Shown here: one piece after another, positions 1 through 8,394 of the stretch
Layout: every line of letters starts with the position of its first letter
Numbering within the stretch: the stretch's first letter is position 1
Assembly: GCF_009758205.1 (NCBI RefSeq)
Contig: NZ_WRXN01000008.1
Coordinates: 186,001 to 250,000, forward strand
Length of the DNA: 64,000 nucleotides
From: Chitinophaga tropicalis
GTDB taxonomy: Bacteria > Bacteroidota > Bacteroidia > Chitinophagales > Chitinophagaceae
Reading direction: 5' to 3'
The notes under the pieces: generated by a model
The model's input: the letters and a program-made list of their open reading frames with translations, nothing else
Told to the model about the DNA's origin: nothing
Databases searched by the model: none
Made by a program: the position numbers and the translations under genes

Positions 1-173
1 AGCAGGCCCAATTCATAGACAGCCTGGTAAAACTGGCCACCAAGCCGCAGAAAGTTCCTGTGATAATACCGGTAAAACCGCAAACACCTGTATTTATATT
101 ATACGAAGTAGCATGGCCGGACTATATGGGAACTGTAAGATTCCATGATGACATTTACGGTAAGTTCAGATAA
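1..173 (+). CDS. L,D-transpeptidase (YcbB-like), C-terminal end only
   Basis: Only the last 56 codons are in the window; the reading frame starts at base 3 and ends at TAA 171-173. The tail contains PVFILY, then AWPD, a short gap, and ends HDDIYGKFR. As I recall, the C-terminus of YcbB-type L,D-transpeptidases has the same order (PVY/F-x-Y, A-F/W-x-D, F-x-DDIYG). These periplasmic enzymes cross-link peptidoglycan peptides 3-3 through a catalytic cysteine, which would lie upstream, outside the window. The gene converges on the PEP-mutase-family gene and shares a long hairpin with it. The identification rests on this short tail alone. Confidence 0.65.
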   Translation, partial: QAQFIDSLVKLATKPQKVPVIIPVKPQTPVFILYEVAWPDYMGTVRFHDDIYGKFR

Positions 174-215
174 AGTTAACCGCTTACTGATCCGGATGTG
201 CACAAATCTCATAAT

Positions 216-267
216 GAGTATCATCATATAATGGCGTCTTGCCGGACGCCATTATATGATGATACTC
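216..267. terminator. Perfect 23-bp hairpin between convergent genes
   Basis: Bases 216-238 and 245-267 are exact reverse complements, separated by the 6-nt loop ttgccg. The structure lies between the end of the L,D-transpeptidase gene (173) and the convergent PEP-mutase-family gene, and its right arm covers two bases of that gene's stop codon (266-268). It probably terminates transcription from both sides. The stem is longer than usual for an intrinsic terminator and has no clear T-run. Confidence 0.7.
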
Positions 268-1042
268 AGGAAAAGAGGGGTAAAAAACTTTTGGCGGCAG
301 TAACAGCACGGGAGAGCTGACTTACATTCTCATATGCTTTGCTGAAGAGGAAAGGTCCCATGCTTATGCGTTTTACTCCCAGGGCTTTAAGACGGTCAAA
401 GTCCGGCAGGCCGGGGATGCACATTACGTTTAAAGGAAGTGAGGTACCGGCAACAGCGGCAGCAATGTCTTCTTCTGCTGAAATACAGGGGAGGAAAATA
501 CCATCTGCACCTGCCGTTTCATATAGTTTAATCCTTTCAGCGGTTTCCTGTTGTTTGTTTGCTACATTCAGTATATAGGTATCACAACGAACATTGATGA
601 ACAGTTCTGCGTTTTCTGACACCAGCCTGTTCTTTAAGTGTTCTACTGTTTTTGCAAATGTTGTTGCATCTTTAAGTTCCCGGCCGGAAGAATTGATGGT
701 TGAATCTTCTATGTTGATCCCAACTACTCCCATACCAGCCAGTGTCAGTATATTCTCCTGGACCTTTTCATCAGATGAGCCGTAACCCATTTCTATGTCT
801 ACCGTTAACGGAATGTTCACGACAGACAGTATGCGGTTAATAACAAACAGGTAATCATTAAAGGTCATTTTTTCTCCGTCTTCGAAGCCCAGGGCGCCGG
901 CCACAGCAGAGCTTGAAGTAGCGATGGCGGAGAATTTTTCATCCTGGAAGCTGAGGGCGATTTTAGCGTCCCATACATTGGGTAGAATAAAAAGGTCAGA
1001 GGTGTGATGCAGGTCTTTGAACCTGGTAAATTGTGATGCCAT
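266..1042 (-). CDS. Isocitrate lyase/PEP mutase superfamily protein
   Basis: A 258-residue cytoplasmic TIM-barrel enzyme of the isocitrate lyase/PEP mutase superfamily, the usual length for the short stand-alone members. The recognisable blocks are DIEMGYG (metal-binding D-x-E-x-GYG strand), GINIEDS, NVRCDTY (NARTD-like block) and RISMGPFLF near the C-terminus. Relatives make or break C-C or C-P bonds of oxaloacetate-like substrates (methylisocitrate lyase, PEP mutase, oxaloacetate hydrolase). I do not see a clear KKCGH-type lyase loop, so the substrate is unknown. The gene stands alone. A TACCTTTG element (1068-1075, minus strand) lies 25 bp before the ATG. It converges on the L,D-transpeptidase gene. 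Confidence 0.85.
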   Translation of the reverse strand: MASQFTRFKDLHHTSDLFILPNVWDAKIALSFQDEKFSAIATSSSAVAGALGFEDGEKMTFNDYLFVINRILSVVNIPLTVDIEMGYGSSDEKVQENILTLAGMGVVGINIEDSTINSSGRELKDATTFAKTVEHLKNRLVSENAELFINVRCDTYILNVANKQQETAERIKLYETAGADGIFLPCISAEEDIAAAVAGTSLPLNVMCIPGLPDFDRLKALGVKRISMGPFLFSKAYENVSQLSRAVTAAKSFLPLFS

Positions 1043-1067
1043 ATGCCTGGTTTGTAATAATGTTGTT

Positions 1068-1075
1068 CAAAGGTA
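1068..1075 (-). promoter_or_regulatory. Putative -7 element (TAnnTTTG) of the PEP-mutase-family gene
   Basis: Read on the minus strand this is TACCTTTG, an exact match to the Bacteroidota -7 consensus TAnnTTTG, 25 bp before the ATG at 1042. I could not find a convincing -33 TTTG, so this is a tentative call. Confidence 0.35.
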
Positions 1076-1259
1076 AGGGGTTCGGAGATGGTTGAATTGT
1101 ATAAAAAGGAACAAAAGAGTAAGTTAAAAATCAGATGGATGGCATTAAAAAAATCAGTAAATTAGTAGATAACCCATAAAGTTAACCCCATCTATAAGGG
1201 ATAGCTGAAAACCTTAAGAAAAGAGTAAGCATCATTTTTCCTCTAAATGAACCTGTTTT

Positions 1260-1394
1260 ATGAAAAAAAAGATCAAGAAAAAATTAGACCTCGGCAAAAT
1301 TAAAATTGCAAAACTTTGTGAAAAGGTAGATAAGAAAATGCAGGCAGTGACTATTCCACCTCCTACTTATTTCTGTACGACTACAGATATATGA
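1260..1394 (+). CDS. Putative class I lanthipeptide-type precursor peptide (orphan)
   Basis: A 44-codon reading frame, ATG 1260 to TGA 1392-1394. It opens with a lysine-rich stretch and LDLGKIKIAKL, then CEKVDKKMQAV, and ends TIPPPTYFCTTTDI. Bacteroidota RiPP precursors, especially class I lanthipeptides, typically have a short basic leader with a KL-x-L-x-K-x-x-I-A-x-L pattern and a C-terminal core rich in Cys/Thr/Ser. The tail here has one Cys and five Thr, enough for a small lanthionine ring. There is no Gly-Gly cleavage site. No LanB, LanC, protease or exporter gene is in the window, so any modification would have to act in trans. A strong terminator begins 23 bp after the stop. Function is inferred from the leader pattern; it could be an unrelated small peptide. 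Confidence 0.5.
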   Translation: MKKKIKKKLDLGKIKIAKLCEKVDKKMQAVTIPPPTYFCTTTDI

Positions 1395-1417
1395 TTACAA
1401 TGCGGTTTTAAAGTTAT

Positions 1418-1452
1418 AAAGGCTTACCCAACCTTAGGTTTGGTAAGCCTTT
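1418..1452. terminator. Bidirectional terminator
   Basis: Bases 1418-1433 pair with 1437-1452 (16 positions, one mismatch) around the 3-nt loop tta, with T-rich flank after it and A-rich sequence before it. It lies between the end of the 44-codon peptide gene and the end of the convergent five-gene PUL operon, whose last stop is at 1460, and can serve both. Confidence 0.8.
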
Positions 1453-1459
1453 TAATTAT

Positions 1460-3523
1460 TTACAGTTTCTGTATTTTCCTCACGTTCGTTTTCCCGTTAT
1501 GCTCCAATGATACGATGTATGTTCCTCCTGGTTTTCCGCCGGCATCAAACGGTATATTATATATCCCTGCCTGCAGGTGGGTCTGTAACAGCACTTTTAC
1601 CTGTTTACCATTTATGTCATGTACAATAAGGCTGACCATACCCGCTTTTTCGAGGTTGAAGCTGATGGTTGTCTGGCCATTAAATGGATTGGGATAGTTT
1701 TTTAACGAAAAGGAATTATCAATATTCTTTGCGGTTTTTGTCCTGGCATTGCCAGCTGTCTGCAGTTCAACTTCGGTATAGCTGTTCCAGGCATTTGCGC
1801 TGTTGCCATGGCCGACTATGCGTACGTATTTGCCGGTCCGGGGAGTAAAGGAAAATGTCTGCAGGCTGAGGGAGGTGCCGCTGCTGACCAGTCCTGCGGC
1901 GGCTGTGGTCCAGCTGAGGGCATCATTGCTTACCAGTACATCAAAAGTGGATGTTCGCACATTACCGTTATAGAATGCGATGCGCACGGCAGATACCTGT
2001 ACAATATCATCAAGGCAGAACTGGATCCATTGTCCGTCGCCATTGGCAGACCAGCGGGTATTCAGATCGCCGTCCAGAACGTTTGCTTCCACATTACCAT
2101 CGTTGATACTGGCGGTTACCTGTTGGCAATCAGGGGTCAGATCGTTTGCAAAAGGGCCAACCATGGCTGGTGTCAGGATACGTGCCGTAACGGGAGCAGA
2201 AGATACTTCGTCGGCTCCGACATCTTTGGAGGAGGGGCGTGACTGCCCGTCCATGTCGACGGTTACGACTGAATAAGAACCGGTGGCAGCGTTGATAGCA
2301 GGGCTTCCGGACTGCAGGTGGAAGGTACCGGTAGCGTCTCTTGCCAGTAAAGGATTGGTGGTTGTGTATCCGCTGGCGGGCATATCGCCATCGCCGTTGG
2401 TATTATAGAGTATGTTCCCGGCCCATACTGCCCCGGTGTAGGGCCCTGCAATGGAAGCAGCGGCACCGCCGCCCTGGATGATGTTATTGACAACTTTCTG
2501 GGCAGTAGCGCCGAGTCCGTTTGTGCGGCCGGCCTGTACAATATTCCCTGTATTATTTACAAGGGTATTAAAGGCGATCAGTGTGCGGTCAGGGCGGTCA
2601 TGAGAAGTAAGCGCGGCGCCATCTGCCACTTCACCATCCCCATTGCCGATATTGATAGCAGGGTTACAATTTTCAAAATGGTTGCTGAAGATATTGTGAT
2701 CATCCCCGAAAATGCGGATGCCGGGGGTGTTGATGAAATAGTTACCATATACGTCGCAATGGTTACCATGTCTGAGAGTGAACTGGGCAGGGCAATTGCG
2801 GATGGTGTTGTAACGGAGGGTGACGGCAGATGATTTGATGGATATCAGTTCATTCTCGCCTTCACAGTCTTCGAAAAGATTATATTCTACTATACTGTTG
2901 GAGGATGAAAGGCTTAAACCACTCAGGCCGAACTGCAATGTTTCTGCCCCATTGGCTGTTTGTGGTTGCTGATCGAGGAAGTAGTTATGATGGATGTACA
3001 GGCGCTGAGCGATCTGGCTGCCGCTGCCACGTACGGTAATGAAGCGGCCCATGGCATTTTTGTGCTGGAAGGTATTATGATCTACTTCGTGATCATTTCC
3101 GTTTAGTGAGAGGTTTTCTCCGTCGCCTGGTGTCTGGAACAGGTTGCGGGTCCACCGGCAAAAGCTGGTGCCACTGGCCATAGTAGCCTGAGAGGCGTTG
3201 TGGGTAAATTTGAAGCCGCGGATGATGATATATCTTGCAGGGCTTACAATGCTGAAGCCGGCAGTCCCGTTTATTTCTGCGCCGCCTATTGACTGGGCGG
3301 CAATGGTAATGGGCTGGGCGGCAGTACCCTGTTTGTTGATGGTGATGTCTGCAGATGCTGTATAGACGCCATTGGCCAGGATGATAACATCTCCCGGGGC
3401 AGCGTTGTTAATAGCTGTTTGCAGCGCTGATAAAGAAGAAACATTGATCGTGGCGGCTGACAGGTTTACAGCTGTTGTTAAGCATAACGTAAGGAATAAT
3501 AGCGAGTAGTGTTTCATGTTCAT
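1460..3523 (-). CDS. Polysaccharide lyase family 6 (chondroitinase B/alginate lyase-like), secreted, T9SS-sorted
   Basis: A 687-residue secreted enzyme: signal peptide (1-23), right-handed beta-helix of the PL6 type (about 25-400), F5/8 type C/CBM32-like domain (about 455-595) and a T9SS sorting domain (about 610-687, starting NYPNPF). PL6 enzymes cleave alginate or dermatan/chondroitin by beta-elimination. The catalytic pair appears intact: Lys230 in ISIKSS and Arg251 in TLRHGN. Their 21-residue spacing equals that of Lys250/Arg271 in Pedobacter heparinus chondroitinase B, and acidic residues in CEGENE fit the calcium site. It is the last gene of the operon and probably the extracellular depolymerising enzyme. 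Alginate versus glycosaminoglycan cannot be decided from motifs. Confidence 0.88.
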   Translation of the reverse strand: MNMKHYSLLFLTLCLTTAVNLSAATINVSSLSALQTAINNAAPGDVIILANGVYTASADITINKQGTAAQPITIAAQSIGGAEINGTAGFSIVSPARYIIIRGFKFTHNASQATMASGTSFCRWTRNLFQTPGDGENLSLNGNDHEVDHNTFQHKNAMGRFITVRGSGSQIAQRLYIHHNYFLDQQPQTANGAETLQFGLSGLSLSSSNSIVEYNLFEDCEGENELISIKSSAVTLRYNTIRNCPAQFTLRHGNHCDVYGNYFINTPGIRIFGDDHNIFSNHFENCNPAINIGNGDGEVADGAALTSHDRPDRTLIAFNTLVNNTGNIVQAGRTNGLGATAQKVVNNIIQGGGAAASIAGPYTGAVWAGNILYNTNGDGDMPASGYTTTNPLLARDATGTFHLQSGSPAINAATGSYSVVTVDMDGQSRPSSKDVGADEVSSAPVTARILTPAMVGPFANDLTPDCQQVTASINDGNVEANVLDGDLNTRWSANGDGQWIQFCLDDIVQVSAVRIAFYNGNVRTSTFDVLVSNDALSWTTAAAGLVSSGTSLSLQTFSFTPRTGKYVRIVGHGNSANAWNSYTEVELQTAGNARTKTAKNIDNSFSLKNYPNPFNGQTTISFNLEKAGMVSLIVHDINGKQVKVLLQTHLQAGIYNIPFDAGGKPGGTYIVSLEHNGKTNVRKIQKL

Positions 3524-3563
3524 TTTTGTACGATTTAGAGGTTAATTTGAAGGGGGTTGATAT

Positions 3564-5435
3564 TCATTTATTATTAAGGTCCTGAAACATTGCTATGTAC
3601 CCGCCGCCGGATGACAACCGGAGGGAGATCACGTCTTTCTGTGTATAAGTTCCATCTTCCAGTTTCACAGCGTTTGTGCTATCGGGGTTATCCTTTACAA
3701 TTGATGCTTTGTAACCTGTTCCTTTCAGGAAAGAAAGCGGGATGCTGATCTTCTGAGGCTGATCTCCATTCATGACGGCCAGGAACCAGTTATTTCCTTT
3801 ACGGCGGGCAAATACAGCCAGCTGGCCAATTTCAGAGGGTGGCAATACTATGGTTTCATCCCAGGTGGCAGGGATAAGCCGGATCAGGCCGTTTGCAGGG
3901 TTATCCAGCAAATGTTGCGGCAGGGCAGCATATGTGAGCAGTGGTGCGCTCAGGATGGCTGCGCTGGCAACCTGATGGGCCCATGAGGTATTCTTTCTCC
4001 GTTCTCCGAAATGGACTACGGTATACTCTGCCGGGCCGGCAAGGAAGCGTGTGAATGGCAAGGTGGTTTCATGTGCAGCCCTGTCTGTCAGTTTGCTGGC
4101 TTCCATTCCTTTTACAGCTTCTCTTGTCAGTTCATTGGGCCAGGTCCGTGACAGGCCTGTAGGCTTATCAGCGCCATGAAAATCAGCTAAGAGGTGATAT
4201 ACTGCCGTTTCCTGCAGGATGGCCGTATAGAGGTCTATTACTTCTTTGGCTTCACTGTCAAAGAAATCTATCTTCACTCCTGTTATGCCCAGGTCATGGC
4301 AGCGTTTGAAGAAGGCCTGGCGCTGCGTTTTATCGCGCAATTCTTTGGAGTGTTTCCACAGCCAGATGCCTACGTGGTGGCGTTTACCATCGTCCACCAC
4401 ATCCCTTATCTGTTCATCAGTCCATTTCTCCCAAAAGCCTTCCAGGATATTATGTTCAAATCCTAAAGCGGCTGCCTGGGCGGAGAATTGTTTCATGACC
4501 TCCGGGGTGCCGGCGCCGCCGCCATCCAGGTATTTCCATACAGCCCGTCCAGGCCTGATCCAGCTGGTTTCTATCCCGTTGGGAAAAAGTTTGGGATCGG
4601 GAGGTGGGCAGAGATTCTGTACTATGTCATTGTTGACCATTGTGTTCAGGTCAGCTCCTATCATGACCACCCGCCAGGGAGTGGTAATTGTGCCGGTAAT
4701 TGAAGCGAGCCTGAGCGTTCGTTTTACTTCTTCTTCGCTGTAGCGCAGCTTATAAGGATATGAAACCGGCTGACGATGGGCTAAGCGTAATACCAGTCCC
4801 TGCTTACCATTTGCTTCCAGCGCCATGCCGCTGTAGTTTACCAAGTCAGCTTCTGTAACAGAGGCATAGATGCCCTGTGGCAACCGGATAGTAGCTGGTG
4901 GCGCTACCCACTCCCCTGCCTGTAAAGCTGAGATGTCCTTTTTGGAGTATACACTTTCATAATGCATGGTCAGGTCATGATACCATATTTCGCTGCCGCC
5001 GGGAATATTGAATATTGTTCCCTCATCAGGAGTGCGCACTGCTCCTTTGGCTCCGGGCACTACTGTGCGGAAAGCGATGCCGTTATTAAATACCCTTACA
5101 TCCAGTGTAAACCCTGTCAGGGCAATAGTGGCGCCGTGGCAGTTATTGACAGCCACAGCATGCACTCCATGCCAGGGATAGCGTTCGTTTATAGTATACC
5201 GTTTGGCAGCGCCTATTGTTACGTTGCCGGTTAACAGGCGATCGTCAACTGACAATATCATGGGTGATGCGTCAATGACCGTGGTGTTCCTGAAAGTGAC
5301 TGTATAATATAACTCATGCTGGCGGAGAAATAATCCGAAGCGGGTTTGTCCGTCCGGGCTGGTCACCGTTGTAGTATCTGCTGCAAATACTTTTGATACA
5401 AAGAAAAGGGAGCAAAGAAGCGTTTGTATTTTCAT
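3564..5435 (-). CDS. Glycoside hydrolase family 97, probably retaining type
   Basis: A 623-residue exported enzyme with signal peptide (1-18), the N-terminal beta-sandwich of GH97 (about 20-270), a catalytic TIM barrel (about 290-530) and a C-terminal beta domain. GH97 contains alpha-glucosidases and alpha-galactosidases acting in the periplasm on imported oligosaccharides. Typical GH97 blocks are present: GVKIDFFDS, DFHGADKPTGLSRTWPN and FTRFLAGPAEYT. Asp390 in GVKID is where retaining GH97 enzymes carry their nucleophile, so an alpha-galactosidase-like retaining mechanism is more likely than a SusB-like inverting one. It lies between GH105 (62 bp upstream) and PL6 (40 bp downstream) in the same operon. 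A second GH97 at 52413-54311 lacks this Asp. Confidence 0.9.
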   Translation of the reverse strand: MKIQTLLCSLFFVSKVFAADTTTVTSPDGQTRFGLFLRQHELYYTVTFRNTTVIDASPMILSVDDRLLTGNVTIGAAKRYTINERYPWHGVHAVAVNNCHGATIALTGFTLDVRVFNNGIAFRTVVPGAKGAVRTPDEGTIFNIPGGSEIWYHDLTMHYESVYSKKDISALQAGEWVAPPATIRLPQGIYASVTEADLVNYSGMALEANGKQGLVLRLAHRQPVSYPYKLRYSEEEVKRTLRLASITGTITTPWRVVMIGADLNTMVNNDIVQNLCPPPDPKLFPNGIETSWIRPGRAVWKYLDGGGAGTPEVMKQFSAQAAALGFEHNILEGFWEKWTDEQIRDVVDDGKRHHVGIWLWKHSKELRDKTQRQAFFKRCHDLGITGVKIDFFDSEAKEVIDLYTAILQETAVYHLLADFHGADKPTGLSRTWPNELTREAVKGMEASKLTDRAAHETTLPFTRFLAGPAEYTVVHFGERRKNTSWAHQVASAAILSAPLLTYAALPQHLLDNPANGLIRLIPATWDETIVLPPSEIGQLAVFARRKGNNWFLAVMNGDQPQKISIPLSFLKGTGYKASIVKDNPDSTNAVKLEDGTYTQKDVISLRLSSGGGYIAMFQDLNNK

Positions 5436-5497
5436 ATGGTTCTTTCAGTTTGATTTCCTGTAGCGATTTTTTAAAGGAGCTTTCGGCCCCCTGAAGT

Positions 5498-6619
5498 TTA
5501 TCGTAATAAGGCAGCTGCACACCATAACAGTGGCGCCTGTCCGTGCATGTCGCCGGTAATGCGTTTACGGTCCAGGTAGTATTGCCGGTCGTTCTTTTTG
5601 TTTGTGCCTTCGCATACTTCACGAACATCTCCGTTGCTATCAATATAGGTAACAAGCGCCAGCCAGGCTTTTCTTGCTGCGGGGCCATAGGTTGCAGCAT
5701 CAAGCCAGCCTTTTTTTACGCCGGTGATCATGGCAAAGGTGAACATGCCTGTACCGGATGTTTCTGCCCAGGAGGCGGGGTCGTCTATCAGTTGCCGCCA
5801 CATGCCGTCTTCTGCCTGGTATTGCAGCAATGAAGCCATCATCTTCTTATATCCTTCCATGATACGTGGTCTGTCGGGGTTATCTTCAGGCAGGGAGCGT
5901 AACAGTTCGCTCATGCCTGCAGCCATCCAGCCATTGCCCCGTCCCCAGAAGAAGGGAACATCCGGCGCGTGGTAGAAGAGGCCGTTAGGTTGTTGTAAGG
6001 AGTCCAGGTAAACTACCATTTCCTTAGCAGCGCGATCTATGTATGAGCTGTTGCCTGTGGCGCGGTAGGCTTGTGCCTGTACTGCTGTGATCATAAACAT
6101 ATCATCGATCCACATGCGGGTTTGCCAGGTAAGTCCCTGTTTATAATAAACAAAGGACGTAGGTTTTACGTGAGGGCCATCCGGTGAGCCCCATTGTTTG
6201 TCTGCTATTCTTTTTCCCATTTCCAGGTAACGCGGATCTTTGAGCTGCTGATACAGTTCCAGTGGTACTGCTCCGAATACGGTATGGTCTACATGGTCTG
6301 GCTCAGGCACTAAGCCTGTGTCTGCGCCGAACAGTGGTTCAAACCGTTCTGCCAGTTTAGCCGTCAGCGTTTTATTCCTGCTTTCCTTTGCAAATGCCAG
6401 CGCGCCGTACCAGGTACATACTTCCGGGTATGTAATAACGGAGGGAGGTGTTGGCCTGCCAAAGTTGGGATGCGGAGATGCAAGGAAACGGGCAACCACC
6501 CGTTTCCCGACCTCCTGCGGTGAGCTGTTTTGAGGGAAATTCTTCAATTGTGAGTATGCCATGCTACAATGGATAAAGGCCGGGAAGAGCAGGAGCATGG
6601 CTGTGGGTTTTCTTTTCAT
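5498..6619 (-). CDS. Glycoside hydrolase family 88/105 unsaturated uronyl hydrolase
   Basis: A secreted alpha6/alpha6-barrel protein of about 373 residues. Members remove the 4,5-unsaturated uronic acid that lyases leave at the non-reducing end of oligosaccharides. Recognised motifs are MWIDDMFM (region of the essential Asp), WGRGNGW, ETSGTGMF and the C-terminal GQAPLLW block; the WGRGNGW form favours GH105 (YteR-like). The frame opens at 6640, but I prefer the ATG at 6619, which begins MKRKPTAMLLLFPAF, a signal peptide ending near AYSQ. The gene starts 15 bp after susD ends. A lyase (PL6) in the same operon makes the expected unsaturated product, so the two steps fit together. Confidence 0.88.
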   Translation of the reverse strand: MKRKPTAMLLLFPAFIHCSMAYSQLKNFPQNSSPQEVGKRVVARFLASPHPNFGRPTPPSVITYPEVCTWYGALAFAKESRNKTLTAKLAERFEPLFGADTGLVPEPDHVDHTVFGAVPLELYQQLKDPRYLEMGKRIADKQWGSPDGPHVKPTSFVYYKQGLTWQTRMWIDDMFMITAVQAQAYRATGNSSYIDRAAKEMVVYLDSLQQPNGLFYHAPDVPFFWGRGNGWMAAGMSELLRSLPEDNPDRPRIMEGYKKMMASLLQYQAEDGMWRQLIDDPASWAETSGTGMFTFAMITGVKKGWLDAATYGPAARKAWLALVTYIDSNGDVREVCEGTNKKNDRQYYLDRKRITGDMHGQAPLLWCAAALLR

Positions 6620-6633
6620 GTTGTTATTTTTAA

Positions 6634-8331
6634 TTACCATAGTGGATTCTGTGGATATTGAGGACCGGTGGTGGTTGCGTCTATCTGTCCCTGGGGAATA
6701 GGCCGGAGCGTGTGTTTCTCCTGTATATTCTTCTGGGCATCTGTATTATGTAACCTTACCCGTTTCAGTAATTGTCCTGTTCTTACAAGGTCCTGCCACC
6801 TTGTTAATTCTCCGCATAGTTCCCTGGAGCGTTCGTCCAGGATAAAATCGAGCGAAAGATCGGAAGCCTGTACTTCCATGGCCTGTGGATTGCCGGTAGG
6901 GTATGCCGCTCTTCTGCGAACAGCGTTTATAAAAGGCAGTGCATCTCCCGGGCGGCCATCCATGAAAGCTGCTTCTGCTGCTACCAGGTAAGTATCTGCC
7001 AGCCTGTAAACGATGATTGGCCTGATGGAAGGCGCGTTCATGTCTGAGCGTTTGGTATCGAAATATTTTGTCACAGTGGGCGCTAAAGTGGGAGCATATC
7101 TATTGGGTGTAATGACCTGGTAGGGTGTTGCCTTTATCTGTGCATCGGGCACTTCATAACCGGGCATATAGATGGCTGTATCTCCGGGCCCGAACCTTGG
7201 TTTTCCAGGTTGTGCATTTGCCGGTGCTCCTGGTGGTAGCGGGTCGGGCCAGTTGGGGATCAGCTTGCGGGCATTACAGATCCATGTTGTCTGGAAGGTT
7301 TTGTTATACCGGGTATCGTTCACTCTTTCTGCGAATACGGTATCTGTGAGCCAGCGTGTGGGAATGGCCCTTATGTAAGGGCGGCCGTAAAAAACATCCC
7401 GCTGCATGCCGGGCTGATTTTCATACTGGGGCACCCACAGGTGACATAACAGGTTGTCTGCGTCCCTGTTATCCTGTTTGGGGGAGCCGTTATATGCCAG
7501 GTTGGAGGTATGCTGTACGGACCATAGTACTTCCATATTTCCTTCATTGCCTTCCTGGAATACTTTCCCGAAATCGGGTAGCAGTCCTATTCCTGACGAA
7601 GCACTGTTATTGATCAGTGTTGCCGCTGTTGTGCAGGCGTTCTTATAATCATCTGCTTCTTTAGCGGCAGAACCCGCTCTTGTCAGGTATACTTTTGCCA
7701 GCAGGTGGGTGGCTGCTGCTGCTGTGGCCCTGCCTGGCTGTACGCCTGCAGAGAGCGGCCCTGGTGGCAGGGCGGTGATGGCGGCGGTAAGATCTTCAAT
7801 AATAAAGTCATATACGCTGGCCATAGGGTCGCGTGTAGCCGAGGTAGTTGGGGTATTCTGGAAGCTTTTGTTCAACGTCACATCGCCCCATGACTGTACC
7901 AGGATGAAATAATAATTGGCGCGCAGGAACCTGGCCTCTCCTACCATCCTCTTTTTAAGCACTGAATCCATGCCTGTTATTACAGGCGCATTATCTATAA
8001 GACCATTGCAGGTATTGATGTATGTGTAACAATATTTCCAGACGTTGCCTACGTTGGTATTTGAGGGTGTGTAGTTGCTGGAATAAGTGTTCAGATCTGA
8101 GCTACCGTCTACGCCTCTTTTAAATTCATCTGTTCCGCATACTGTCAGGTTATAATAATCCTGTGGCCCCCAGATCCAGCGGGTACCTGCGTAGGCCGCG
8201 TTAAGACCGGCTTCAAATCCCTGTGCGGTAGAAAAGAATTCAGGGGTAAGAACAGAGCGTGGTTCTTCTACCAGTTTGTCCTTACAACCTGCAAAGAGGA
8301 AAGCGATCATATATAGTAAGAGCTTTTTCAT
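6634..8331 (-). CDS. RagB/SusD family outer-membrane glycan-binding lipoprotein
   Basis: A SusD-like lipoprotein of about 565 residues that caps a SusC channel and captures oligosaccharides at the cell surface. The chosen start at 8331 gives MKKLLLYMIAFLFAGCKDK, a lipoprotein signal with the lipobox cysteine in FAGC; the longer frame to 8367 would put 12 polar residues before it. The N-terminal TPR-type helices (GFEAGLNAAYAGTRW, ARFLRANYYFILVQSWGD) and the C-terminal block (ILDERSRELCGELTRWQDL) are standard SusD signatures. It follows susC by 63 bp. The ligand is presumably the acidic polysaccharide attacked by the PL6 and GH105 enzymes of the operon. Confidence 0.92.
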   Translation of the reverse strand: MKKLLLYMIAFLFAGCKDKLVEEPRSVLTPEFFSTAQGFEAGLNAAYAGTRWIWGPQDYYNLTVCGTDEFKRGVDGSSDLNTYSSNYTPSNTNVGNVWKYCYTYINTCNGLIDNAPVITGMDSVLKKRMVGEARFLRANYYFILVQSWGDVTLNKSFQNTPTTSATRDPMASVYDFIIEDLTAAITALPPGPLSAGVQPGRATAAAATHLLAKVYLTRAGSAAKEADDYKNACTTAATLINNSASSGIGLLPDFGKVFQEGNEGNMEVLWSVQHTSNLAYNGSPKQDNRDADNLLCHLWVPQYENQPGMQRDVFYGRPYIRAIPTRWLTDTVFAERVNDTRYNKTFQTTWICNARKLIPNWPDPLPPGAPANAQPGKPRFGPGDTAIYMPGYEVPDAQIKATPYQVITPNRYAPTLAPTVTKYFDTKRSDMNAPSIRPIIVYRLADTYLVAAEAAFMDGRPGDALPFINAVRRRAAYPTGNPQAMEVQASDLSLDFILDERSRELCGELTRWQDLVRTGQLLKRVRLHNTDAQKNIQEKHTLRPIPQGQIDATTTGPQYPQNPLW

Positions 8332-8394
8332 AATCTGGTATTTTTTGTAGTCTTTCAGTGCGGTCATGACCAGGCTGAAGCAGGGTTGTATTTT

